From the NCBI GenBank assembly GCA_030549495.1, contig JAUIRK010000875.1, positions 1,267,501 to 1,331,500 of the forward strand: 64,000 bases of DNA, in the 5' to 3' direction. This document shows positions 12,401 through 23,400 of this stretch, piece by piece. This stretch comes from Nectonema munidae (Eukaryota > Nematomorpha > Nectonematoida > Nectonematidae). The translations under genes and the position numbers were made by a program. Below the pieces are notes generated by a model. That model searched no databases. It was not told the DNA's origin and worked only from the letters and a program-made list of their open reading frames with translations. Within the stretch, counting starts at the first letter, position 1; every line of letters begins with the position of its first letter.

Positions 12401-14287
12401 ATTCTTCAGCCTCTTACCAGTGAGCGACCCTTGTTCCTTTTTCTCTTCACTTGTTCTTTCCAAGCTTTTTGAACCAAATCGTGCTCGTTTTTTTTTCTCA
12501 AAACGTTTCCATATCATCTGAGTTTGCTTCTGCCAATTACTGCAAACACACTCATCCTAATTTGTGTTCATTTTCTTACTTCTTCGTTTTTTATTTTGTC
12601 TTTTAAATTTATTTTTAATATCATTCTCAACATTTTTATCTCTGTTGCCTATTTTTTGTCATCTTTCTTTTTAGACCCCAGCATTTAGATCTATATTGCA
12701 TAGTTAATTTTACAATTCTGGTAAAAAATTTGCTTTTAGCTTCATCGGTGTATTAATTATATTAATATTAATTATCCTTCAACACTGGGTTGACCTCGTT
12801 CTATTTTGTCCAAGCAAAAATAATCTTTGCTTGCACATATTTTTGCAACCTCCTTTAATGTTAACTACTGAGCCAAGGTTATCCTTTGTTAGTTATCCAG
12901 TATGTTAAATAAATTAGTTATTTAAAAAGTTTTCATCTTGTCCACCATTTTTTTACACCCACTACCTGAAAAATTAATAATGAGGGATTAGACCAAGTAG
13001 TTTAGATAATTTATATATAGGGTATAATTCTAGGTATTGAATATAATATATATAAAGTGTTTAAAAGAGTCGAAGCCATGATAGTACGGATAGTTAGCAA
13101 ACAATTACCATCACTCTATATATCATTATCATAATTTATTTAAGTCAGCTATTTTTCCTTATACAAAGGATGACTGACTGTTGCACTAAGTGACAATTTC
13201 ACTTCTAGGTTTGTCTTTGTCTTGGTTCTCTACATCCATCACACCAACTTTCCCCTTTTCTTTCTTTATCAAAGAGTGATTGGAAGCGAGACAATTTATT
13301 TGTATGAATGTATCATTAAAAATGCAACACGCACATTATACACAATGTAATAATAATGTATAATGTTTCCATTCATATTTTGTATATCTATATACGTGTA
13401 ATATTTGGAGTGGTATTAGAACTTTAAAAGGACAGTCAAATCAACATCCACTCTTGTCGCCACGTGTGCTTGATACACCACTGAGTATAAGTTGTAATTA
13501 CATTCTTATTTTCAAATTAATTTGTAATAAAATAAGGGGCATCTCCATTATATAAAAATTATATCACAAAAAGGGTATATAATTAAACCTGGTCACTGAG
13601 GTCCTGGACTGGTTGCTTATTATTCCTTTCGATAATGGAAAAATAATAGTAAAAAATTCACCTTGTTTTAAGACTGGTTTTAGACTTTTTGTCTATACCA
13701 GGATTCCACGTAATGAGAAAATGGAGACAAAGTTTGAACGCTACCCAACTATAAAATTGTCGATGCCTTGAAGTAGGTGCCTGCGTTCCGGACATAATTA
13801 CATGTAACGGCACGCTACCCACCAAACGTCAATTTATGTATCTCAAACTATTGAAATCAAATTAATTAACTAATATATTAGTTCATCTAATTAACTTTGA
13901 TAAATGAATTTTTGTTTTGCTATTAAAGTTGTATTCATTATGTGTTTATTCATTCTAAACTAATATTTACATTTTTTATTAGCTAATATAGACTTTTCTG
14001 GTAATAAATTCATTCTAAGATTGGAATCAAATCCATGGATAACTGAATTAGTCGATGAACTGCAAATTGGGATAAATCACGTTCTAGAATATATAAAGAC
14101 TCAATCCTATAAAGAGTAATAAATATTTCTTATATCATTTTTTATAAATACTCCATAATTGATTCAAATGAAATTTAAATAAAACTCTTGTTTTTGTTTT
14201 AGGTTGTATGCTCATCATATCTCAATTATTAAGTCGACTCCATACAATCCAATTGAAAAGCCAAAGAAAGTTAGTCGAAAGCTTTAG
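6411..14287 (+). CDS. RSU1: Ras suppressor protein 1 (leucine-rich repeat protein), nine coding exons
   Basis: RSU1 is a small leucine-rich-repeat protein that binds PINCH in the integrin-linked IPP adhesion complex and dampens Ras signalling. Exons, read by eye: 6411-6522, ~6582-6633, 6684-6751, 6801-6853, 9594-9706, 9759-9841, 11505-11619, 13983-14115, 14203-14287. They join in frame to about 270 aa; human RSU1 has 277. Family-typical stretches are HITNLTLSHNKLES (exon 2), KLEILDLTYNNIS (exon 5), NLRALYLGDNDF (exon 6), LSLRENDLLLLP (exon 7), SNPW and ELQIGINHVLEYI (exon 8), and a basic KPKKVSRKL end. Two adjacent ATGs at 6411 and 6414 leave the start ambiguous by one codon. Five introns are only 49-90 bp; three are 1.7-2.7 kb, and the first of these holds a transposon fossil. 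No broken frame was seen. Confidence 0.92.
7480..8215 (-). pseudogene. IS630/Tc1-mariner-type transposase fossil in an RSU1 intron
   Basis: On the minus strand the reading starts with a helix-turn-helix-like GLTRTTIATIIQ and an open frame of 98 codons (8144-7848) ending RNNYAQESRKLE. A stop follows, then the DDE-type catalytic motif IFLDEVGFTIFLRPK, then ISVKAAMNIKG and LIMDDSRIHH further on, with several more stops between. The order (HTH, first Asp in LDEVGF, second Asp in IMDD) fits the IS630-Tc1-mariner DDE_3 group. No clear terminal inverted repeats were found. It is dead and lies within the 2.7-kb intron between RSU1 exons 4 and 5. Confidence 0.75.
8663..8780. repeat. Short inverted repeat, 16-bp arms
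   Basis: The arm TACCAACTCACATCAA (8663-8678) is repeated in reverse as TTGATGTGAGTTGG(T) at 8767-8780, with about 90 bp between. It may be a small foldback element or part of a larger decayed repeat inside an RSU1 intron. Confidence 0.5.
8908..9055 (-). repeat. tRNA-like SINE, family B, reversed copy
   Basis: Read on the minus strand it gives GATTGAGTAAGGTTGGTTAG, a B-box-like GGGTTCGATC, then CTCATAGTTCGACAC and ATGAAAACACTC, matching the family B copies in order. It is more diverged than the copies at 33.2 and 36.6 kb. It lies in the large RSU1 intron. Confidence 0.62.
9842..11504. other. RSU1 intron 6, nothing recognised
   Basis: AT-rich intronic sequence with long T runs. I saw no exon, transposase motif or clear repeat boundary. 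Confidence 0.45.
11620..13982. other. RSU1 intron 7; unassigned GC-richer patches
   Basis: AT-rich intron with pyrimidine-rich stretches (about 12,380-12,560 and 13,240-13,260). A patch at 13,590-13,830 is clearly GC-richer than its surroundings (for example GGTGCCTGCGTTCCGG) and may be a repeat, but I found no second copy in the window. No coding exon is supported. Confidence 0.4.
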
Positions 14288-14309
14288 ATGGAGATACTTT
14301 AGATTATTT

Positions 14310-14315
14310 AATAAA
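14310..14315 (+). promoter_or_regulatory. Polyadenylation signal for RSU1
   Basis: AATAAA lies 23 bp after the RSU1 stop codon at 14285-14287, the expected position for a compact 3' UTR. It is the first canonical signal downstream. Confidence 0.6.
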
Positions 14316-15269
14316 TTTATTTTATATTTTTTATGCATTTTTTCTTAACTTTTAGGCTAAAATATGTAAATAATTCAAGATCTCTATATTTTGATATCTT
14401 GTTTTGAATGAATCAGTATCTTCTTTTTATAATTTTTTATTTTTCTTTGGTCTAATCATTCACTATTAATTCATATAAAAGTCTTTTTTAGGGTTTTGCT
14501 AGTGACCCGGGAGAGGAGGTGGCTTATGTCATAATTTTAAAACTAAAGTTGCTCATAACTGTTTTTACTACTACTTGGAATATATGTGACTAATTATGTT
14601 TCAATATATAAATATACAAGGGGCGGGATTGACCTAATCTTGTTTTAGGGTGACGAAATTTTATAAAGAAATTTCGATCTGGGATTTATATTTAAATTAT
14701 GAAAAAAAAATTTGATTTTGCACTTTTTGAATTAAACAAAAATCATTTTTGGCTCAATAAAATAGTATAAAAACGGATAAAAAAATTGACAATTAAATTG
14801 GTAAAGTAACTTATAATAAATATATATAAAAATCCTTGTTATTAACATACCATGATCTTTGTATCGCGATTTCTTTTTGAAAATCAAGGGAAGGTCTAAG
14901 TCTAACCCACAAAAATTTATAAATCTGCTTTTTGAGATCAGCAATATATTAAATAATTTTATAAAAATAGCAAATAACCACTGTCTTTTTTATAACTTAA
15001 CTTCCTATTTATATGGGTAAATAAAAATACAGTCAAAATAATCAATAATTTCTAAGAAATTGTTAAATGTCACCATTTTTGAAAGTTTCTTTTAAATATA
15101 TTAAATTGGTATTTTCACATTTTATTTCAGTAAATTTAACACAACTTATAAGTAGTTAATTTTCCTCATTCTATTTCTAAGTTTCATTCATAAGAAATCT
15201 GCACAGATAATTAAAAAAAAATCCTTTCAAAATTCATCTACTTTTTAAAAAAATGTCCTGCAATAACAC

Positions 15270-18113
15270 TAGGGTTGCCAACCGTCCTTTATTTTCTTTT
15301 TTGTCCTTGTCTTTACTAGTTCTAATTTTAAACCTGAAGTGCTGCCAATTTAAAATTCTTAAATCTAAATCAAGATTATTTATATTTTTTATATTACAAA
15401 AAAACTTTTTTAGATTTTTTTGACATTTTTAGACTTTAATTTTTATTTAGTCATTTATTTAGTTATTATTATGGTTTTTTCGTTAAAATTAAAAAATCGA
15501 TTGATTTTTTCTATTGCTCTAAATACAAAGTTTCTTACAATTTGGGAATCAAACTTTCAAAATAGACATAATTATTATTTATTCAAACCAAAATCTGTGT
15601 ATTTCTATGACCGTATTTTTGTTTTTGAATAAAAGTTCATTTATTAGAAATTTTATATTGTTATTAATTATATTCATCATAAAATTCCAGGAATGTCATA
15701 ACAGATAAGCAAATAATGCAAACTTATTGATAATTTAAATATTGTTTTTTTAACAGATAAAATAATTTTTGTTGGGAAAAAAATGTATCAACAAAAATTC
15801 TGTAAAGATTGAGAGTGTAAACTAGATGGTTCAGTTTTTTTTTACTTTTTTGGATTATTTTTGGACCCTATTTAGGTATTTTTCGAAAATGTTGACAGCG
15901 CTACTTGAAGTTAATTTAAAGCAAATATTTTTGAGGAAGGGTTTTTTTTTAATGTTTTTCGAATTTAAATTCATTTATAAAAAAATGTTTTGATTTTTTA
16001 AGTCTTTAACTCTCATTTTCAAAATTTATTCTTTTTAATTATAATAATTGATCTTCAAATAATTGAAGCTCCAATGAAAAAAAAGAAACAAAAAATACGA
16101 ATAGCTGCAGAAAATTGATAATCCAGAAAAAGCAAAGTGTATCATTTATCACAGTACGTTTAGAATTGGATACATTGATGTTTTAGCTGTAAAGGAACAT
16201 AAAAACTCAGAGGGACATAGAAATAAAAGTAGAGTTGTTGGTTCTACCTCTCTTTTTGATAAGTTCCTCGTAAAAATAAATTCCAAAGAGGAAGATGGTG
16301 TCGTTGCCTCAGAACTAGCTCAAATATATCATGCTGTAAAATATTATCTTTCTTACAACTCAATTGATTGTAGTTTAAATCTGAATTCGAGGATTTACGA
16401 TGATTTTAAAATAGCAGCAAAAGTTTTTTGTGGCCAAACTAAGTCAGAGGCGATTGTCATGAATGTTGTTGGTAAGAAAGCACTAGAAGAAGTATTAAAG
16501 ATTTGAAAAACCACGAACCTCCTGTTTTTTCCTCTTCAGATAGATGCATCAAACCACAAAAAACATGAAAATGTAACCACACTGTGGTGTTCAATATTTC
16601 AGTAGGAAATTCGGTACAGTAAATTGTGTTATTGATTTCTTTAAGAATGCAAACGAAAGTGCTGATGAAATAATGTAACTGTTTAAAAAACACTATGGCA
16701 AGTTTAGAGCTTGATTGAAAAAAGTATCATGTATAAGTGCAGATAACGTTAATTGCAATTTTGGAAGTAAACATTCTCTCTATACCAATATCCTCACATT
16801 AAAAAATAATGTTATTAAGGTTAATTGCAAAACCCATATTTTACATAATGCAATAAAGTTAATAATTTATGGCCATTTTTCAGTCTCATCAAAAAAACGT
16901 GAAAATCTTAAAGACTTTCATTTGTTTGTAGATACGGAGTTTCTTCATATTCTTCGTGATGTACCTACTAGGTGGTTATCTCTTTTGCCCTGCATTGAAA
17001 GAATATTACATTCCTGGAAAGCTTTTAGTTCATATTTTTTGAGCAGTCTAAATGATTTCTCAAACTTCTTTTAATGGATTATGAGTCAACACAAATTTCA
17101 CAAAGTATTGAAATATATTTTGTGTTTTTGCAAAACGTGATGGAAATTTTCAAACTATCTGTTCAACAACTTGATAAAAATGAAACTTCGGCAACTTATC
17201 TTTTCAATATTTTGACTAATTTGAGAAATAAATTGAAGTCTCGATTTTCTAAAGAATTTTTTGGCTATCATGTTTAACAACTACTTAAAAATTTAGATGC
17301 TGTTGAAGCTAAAACGACAAAAGACTTCAAATCGTTTTTATCACAATAATTACCTATTTAGAGAAAAGATTTAACTTTAATGAAGATTCAACCTTTGGTA
17401 AATTATCAATTTTGAGTTTTTTGGAGAATTCATTTACCTTTATCTTATATATATTTTTGAAATTGTTGAAGATTTGAAACTAAAAGATAAATTGGGGTTG
17501 AATATGGATGACCTCTTCAATGAAATAATGACTCTTCAAATTTGTTTTGATATTATAAAGTGTTCAGAAGATTTTGCAATGTGTACTACAAGTAGTAAAT
17601 ATTTTTAAAACTTCGGGTTGTCAAATGCTCAAATCTTTTCAAAATTGTTTCATTTGTACTATCAATACCAAGAAGGTCTGCATTCTGTTAAAAAGTTTTT
17701 TTTGTGTTATATAATTCAAGTGGAGAAATGACAGGAACAAATGTTCAGTAGAGCTGATAAAAATGAACTTTAATTTGACATACATGCCTGGAGTTCGCTA
17801 AAAAAAATAAGCAGGATTTTACGCTGCTTAAAACAGCAAAAAAACAAAGCAAATATAATTAAAAAAAATAAAATGTGCAATTAATAAATTATAATTTTTG
17901 TTTAATTATGCATTGATAAACGATTAATATAGTTCTTTGTATTTATATACAGGTCCGTGCTCGTCAAGTACTGCTTGACGTAGGTGTGGGAAAAACAAAC
18001 TTTTGGAGTGGTTGAGCTATTTTTTCTCTCAAAGAAAATTTTTGCCTCTTAAATTTTTCCGGTTGGGCATTTATTTTGTCCTTTATTTAAATTTTAAAAA
18101 GTTGGCAACCCTA
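15270..18113 (+). mobile_element. Full-length but inactive hAT transposon
   Basis: A 2,844-bp element bounded by inverted ends TAGGGTTGCCAAC and, on the right, GTTGGCAACCCTA, inside flanking 8-bp direct repeats AATAACAC / AATATCAC (7 of 8 identical). Both ends also carry a GTCCTTTATTT block in opposite orientation. Between them lies a + strand transposase remnant (separate entry). The mismatched target duplication and multiple stops suggest an old insertion. It sits between RSU1 and LUC7L. Confidence 0.88.
16060..17280 (+). pseudogene. hAT transposase remnant (dead)
   Basis: A CxxC zinc-finger-like start (AKCIICHSTF, near 16,130) is followed by SLFDKFLVKINSKEEDG and ELAQIYHAVKYYLS. After frame changes come SADNVNCNFGS, a CKTHILHNAIKLI motif (the conserved C..HILHNA of hAT transposases), DVPTRWLSLLPCIERIL and YFLSS. 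This order is typical of the long hAT transposases with an N-terminal TTF/BED-like finger. Several stops and frame changes (near 16,505, 16,700 and 17,275, with further stops beyond) make it a pseudogene. Confidence 0.82.
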
Positions 18114-20070
18114 AATATCACTAAATCCAAAATTTAGGTATAACGAATGCATTTAAAAACAATTTTGTTAAAAATATAAATAGATCTCCAAAAGCCAAAT
18201 AATTAAAATTTTTAAAATAACCTTTATTGTGGGTACCTTTTAAGATACTGAGCTAAGAATAAGATAAAACATCAAAATCACTTAGTATAAACCCTTCGTT
18301 TTCAACTACGGTCGCGTCGCATGCAGCCCGAATTGTAAGTTGCAGAAAAAATTATCCGTTTACAAAATTATACAACTCTCGAATTTAAAAGTTTATTTTA
18401 TCCATTTACTCTGCTTAAGTTGTAGTATAGTTGAATTAAACATCATAGATCTATTTCAGTCGCAGAATTGGACCTGTAATGCTCGTCCATCTTCTATTTT
18501 TTAGCATATCAATTGGTAGTTTAATCAAATGTAAACTGAATTTCTGAAAGAAGAGTGATACTTCTAATATGAAAGGTGCTATAAGTTTATATTCGTTTTT
18601 ATATGCACTGAATATAAAATAGATTCGTTTATACTGAAATATATCTATGGACCAGATTTGGAAAAAAATTTATAGAGAGTTTTATATATCAATCTTCAGA
18701 AAATTATTTTTTATTTTGATAGAGCTCTCTAGTGCAATAATAGTTTTTAATTTAGCGCTTTGTTATAAAAAGATAATGAAAAAACCCGAGCTTAAATACA
18801 ATTTTTTATAGTTACTGTCACTTGTTATGACCAGCAACAATTAATTAAAATGAAAGACTTCTCTAAACTCTTATGTATTCCGCGCTGACTGTACAAATCC
18901 ATATGATTTACATCTCCTTGTAAACTTAAAATAAATAACAATTATTGTTTTTTAAGTAACAAAATCAATTTTGTCAAAGAAAGGTTTGATCGAATGTGTA
19001 GAATGCAAGCCCCCTTTTGTATGTTTCTAATGTATATGTCTTTAAAGACTTAATGTGAAAAAGATTATTTTGCTTTACTTAATTTTTCGAAATCAATAAT
19101 TTTAAGTTTCTTTAATTAAAATGAAATATTTTTGAAAAATGGAAATATTAAGGGATTCTTCATGGCCTTTAAAAATAGTTAGTTATACAAACAGACTTAT
19201 ATTTAAAGTTAAAATAATAAAAATATGGCACCTATTTATGAATAGGGATATTATGAGGGGTGCCCCTTGGTTATACTTTTATCCCACACTTTCTCCCACT
19301 TGTTTTAACATTAGAACATAATTTCTCATTCCTTATTTGATAAAAGATAACGTTTTCTTGCCGTTGGTACTGAAAAATAAAATTTTGGTTTCCCAAACCA
19401 AAAGTTGCTTTATCAATAGGAAGATAAAAATGTGGTGCCGTAAGAATAAAATGAATTAAGTAAATCTACAGACATTAGTGTTTGAAAGAGTCCCATTTAT
19501 ATGAAATAGGAGGAAATAAGTTCTACTAAAAAGTGCATTTTAGTCGATGTTAAAACCATTAAATTCTTAGTGTTAATTCAGTAAAATAATATTTTATTTT
19601 TTTGAAGTATTTGCTTTATGGATTTAGTAGAAATGCTCATTTTTACAGATGACTTAATGAAAACCATTTGTGAAAATGTGCAAGGCTTTTACAGAATTAC
19701 AGTTATAGTTACTATTAAAAAAAGAGCACATATTTCAATTTTAGATTGCAAAATATAATTATTTCTTCTGTTAAAAGATTCGCCAAATTTATAATGTTAT
19801 TAAAGAGTAAATTAAGACAAATTAATTTGAATAAATGTCAGAAAAAGCCGCATAAGGCGATTTTAAATATGGTTCATGTACAGCATTTTTTAAAATAAAC
19901 ATTTTATTGCTTAAACTTTCCGATTTTTTATATCTATCTGATAAAAATGACAATGAGCTTTAGATGAAAAGGCTCTTCCTCTGACTGAATCATTTATAGA
20001 AATCTATGTTTATTGAAACCTGTTTATAAATAAAATTTATAAAAATTTAGAATAAAAGATCCCCAAGTAA
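18114..20070. other. Intergenic region between hAT element and LUC7L
   Basis: AT-rich. Short open frames are present but look random; no splice-supported exon or repeat was identified. Confidence 0.45.
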
Positions 20071-20255
20071 TTTGTTTGTTGGTTAGTTTTTTTATATATC
20101 AGCACTTTCAACGGTAAGGCAATATACTCGCATTATGCTCAAAGATCGTTAATGAGAATTATTTGTGATTTTAGTTTTTAATGGTCGAGAGCCTTGGCGA
20201 TCCAACCCCCCTAACCTTCAACTATTAATTAAGTGGAGTTGTACATACTAACAAC
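20071..20255 (-). repeat. tRNA-like SINE, family A, reversed copy
   Basis: The reverse complement matches the family A copy at 6168-6345 through the GTATGTACAACTCC head, the B-box-like GGGGGTTGGATCGCC, the CATAATGCGAGTAT string and GAAAGTGCTGATAT. The simple-repeat tail AACTAACCAACAAACAA is at the left end, as expected for a minus-strand insertion. It lies about 190 bp upstream of the LUC7L start codon. Confidence 0.75.
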
Positions 20256-20442
20256 AACAATTTATTCACCGACTATTTCAAATAAATTAAAAAGAAACAT
20301 GGAAAAAATTCAATAAAAATTTTTTTGCTATTCTAAAGTATATTCAATAACAAAAAAATAAGAATTTAGATTCCTGATTTTCTATTTTTTTCCTTTTTCA
20401 ATTTTTTATCAATTTTCTACTTAAACTTCATTACGAAACAAA

Positions 20443-23400
20443 ATGTCTGCAAAATCACAGATGAAATCAATGTTGGATGAGTTGATGGGCACAATGAGAA
20501 ATGGTAAGATTATCACTGGTCTTACTATTTTAATCTTATATTTTAAAAGTTTTCCGATACGTTATATTTTTATTTTTACTGAATTTACAATAAAAATAAG
20601 GACACATTTTTTTATTAAGAATTTCATAGTTATCGAATCACTGATTTATATGTTTTTATCCGGTTGGGTGGTCATTGTTTTCTACCAGTAGAAACCATCA
20701 CATTTAAAAATCGTTACCAGATACCAAAAAATTAAAATCAGTGTTTAGAGAATAAGCCTATAAGAAATGACTACACTCGTTAGCTTGATTGTAAAATTGT
20801 ATATATTATTTTAATTAAAATTTATATTTTTTTATTAAATAATTACAAACAATATTCCTTAGAAATTAAAAAAACTTTCTTTATATGTAAACTCATCATT
20901 TTGTATTGGAATCTTCTCATAATAAATTGAGAAAATACCTTTTATTAAAGCTGAAAAAGCTGTCTCCTACGTTATAATTTATATGCACTCTATGTTAGAG
21001 GTACAGAGTTTCTCAATCTTTTGCATCGTTTTTGCATTTGGTTACGTCGCATTGCGTTTGATTATGACTACCAATAAATCGTAAAATTTGAGTTTGTTTT
21101 ATACACAACATTCTTTATCGTCTATATTTGAGCACTTCTCTTTTTTGTCTATCAAATGTCTGAACCTAATAATGGAGATATTTTATAAGATTAATGATTT
21201 GTTTTCAGGCTTGCCTTGATATGTAGGAAGATGTTTGTTTGGAACAAGGCATTGCTTGTCTTGTAATTATGAATAATGCAAGAATTCATTATAAAGAGGT
21301 AGTTTTTGACGGCCATTGTATTTAGTATTTATCTCCTTATTGCGCTTTCTTTAAAGCCCATTGAAAATTCTTTTAGTAAATGCAAGAATATTGTTGTTAG
21401 ACATGGGTGCACTAGTTTAGGTAACGTCTTTTAATGAAATACATCAGATTTCAATGGATAGTATAAAATATGCTGTGTTATTTGAATAAGTAATTGATAA
21501 TAAGGAAGTGACTAATTTTTTATATTTCATATAAAAATAAAACAAATTTGTAGATCAACTGCACTTATTTGTGTAAATTAAAAAATTACCTTTTATTTAA
21601 AACTAAAGTAGTTTTTTGATACATATCGTTAGAAAGCGTGTTAAAAATTAAGACGTACAGAAGTGCATCGTGGTCTAATTTAAAATAAATAGAGATAACC
21701 TCTCAAAAAATAGGAGGGCCTATTAATAAGTATTTTATTTAGACATGTTCCTGTAGTTTTATTAATTTAGACTTCAAATGTTTTTTGTTGATTTTGAAGA
21801 AGAAAAATATATTGAACAAAAAATTGGAACTTTTCGTAGTAAATTTTTTTGGAGGAAGACTCAGAAGTTTCTCTGAAGGAAGACTTCAACTACACAAAAT
21901 ATCAACATTATCCCATATGCAGTCAATTTTTTTCTTGTTATCTCTTGAAGTATCTTGTGTATTTGATTTGCCCTGTGCAAGGCAGAACAAACTATGTTGG
22001 TTTTCACGGCTATATATTTTGTGAGGAAGAATAAATGAAGACAATTCGTATAAATTTATCTCCCGCCCTAGTCTGCAACATCTATTTTTTGAACCCATTG
22101 TTTCGCGTAACACACAAACCTATTTGATATTATAGATTAGGGGCGCACATCCTCAAAATTATTGGGGGCGAAATTTTTTGTTGCAATTTTCAAAATTAGT
22201 GGTCTGGAAATACCACGGGAGACCAAATATTTAAGCAATCCTTTAAAATAGATTGTATTTAGCGCATACCTAAAGTCCTAAATTTATAAGACTACTTTAT
22301 ATTTTTTTTTACAAATTTGGTGAATTTAAATACTATACTTCCAGCGAAAATATTTTAATTAAATTTGCAGAATATACACTAGTTTAAAAAAATCCAAAAT
22401 TGTTAGGGGGTGGAATAGGCTTTTCATTTGAAAAATGAAGTAGTCTACCAGGCACATTACAGGAATTGATGAAAGGATATTTGATTCATTGAAAAAACAA
22501 ATAACTGAAGGTTGGATAGTTTTATATGGGTAAATGTAGTCTAAAGGCAAAGAGTCTACTAGACACCCTGCGATATTTATATGAAAACATGTGATTGATT
22601 CAGCGGCAAGGGTATAAAATGAAGTTATAATTGTGCAAATAAAAATAAAACAAAAAATTAAGATCGCATTATTTCATTTTACTCAGCATCATTCAAAAAT
22701 AGTTTAAAAGCTAAATTGATACAAGCTACAAAAAGTAAAATAACTTTAAACATTTTGCAATGATTTGCCTTTTATAATAACTTTTAAGGAAAAAAAGTCT
22801 ATCAGAAAAAGTTATAGAGCTTCAACAAAAACTAAACAATTTTAGAGCATAACTTAAGTTTTTTGAAAACTAATTTGACGTATCCCCTACAGCATACTCT
22901 ATGGGTGGGTGGCATGACAGGTTGGTTGAGATGATGGACTCAGCACGGAAGCCTCTGGATTCGATACCTCATTTATACGAATTTGTTCATAGTTTGAGCG
23001 GTAACATCAGTGCCTTGTCAACACCCGCTGCACCTTACCTTTTACTCAAAATTGAAAAATTTGCTACATAATTATCATAAGAGAGTAAGGAAACAAAATA
23101 AACTAATAAAGCAATTTTCATTATTTTAAAATGGAACCGTCTGTTCTTAGAATAATTTCAAAATAATAGGAGGCATAAAGAATTAGAGTTTATTTGATAT
23201 TTTCAAGTTTTTATAAGCAGCAAAAGCCAACGTTTAAGTAACTAAACCTTATAATTAAAAAATTATTTAAACTAACGGTCGACAGACATTTCGCCCCATA
23301 GATATTTTGCCCCCTGGAAAAATTGTCTCATAGGCTATTTGTTTGATCCATCTTTGCTTATTATATGTGTAAAATTATTAAAAAAATTTATATTCTTGTT

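Noticed and set aside
21785-22113. Overlapping open frames inside LUC7L intron 1
   Set aside because: No family resemblance. Three different frames are open at once, which argues for chance.
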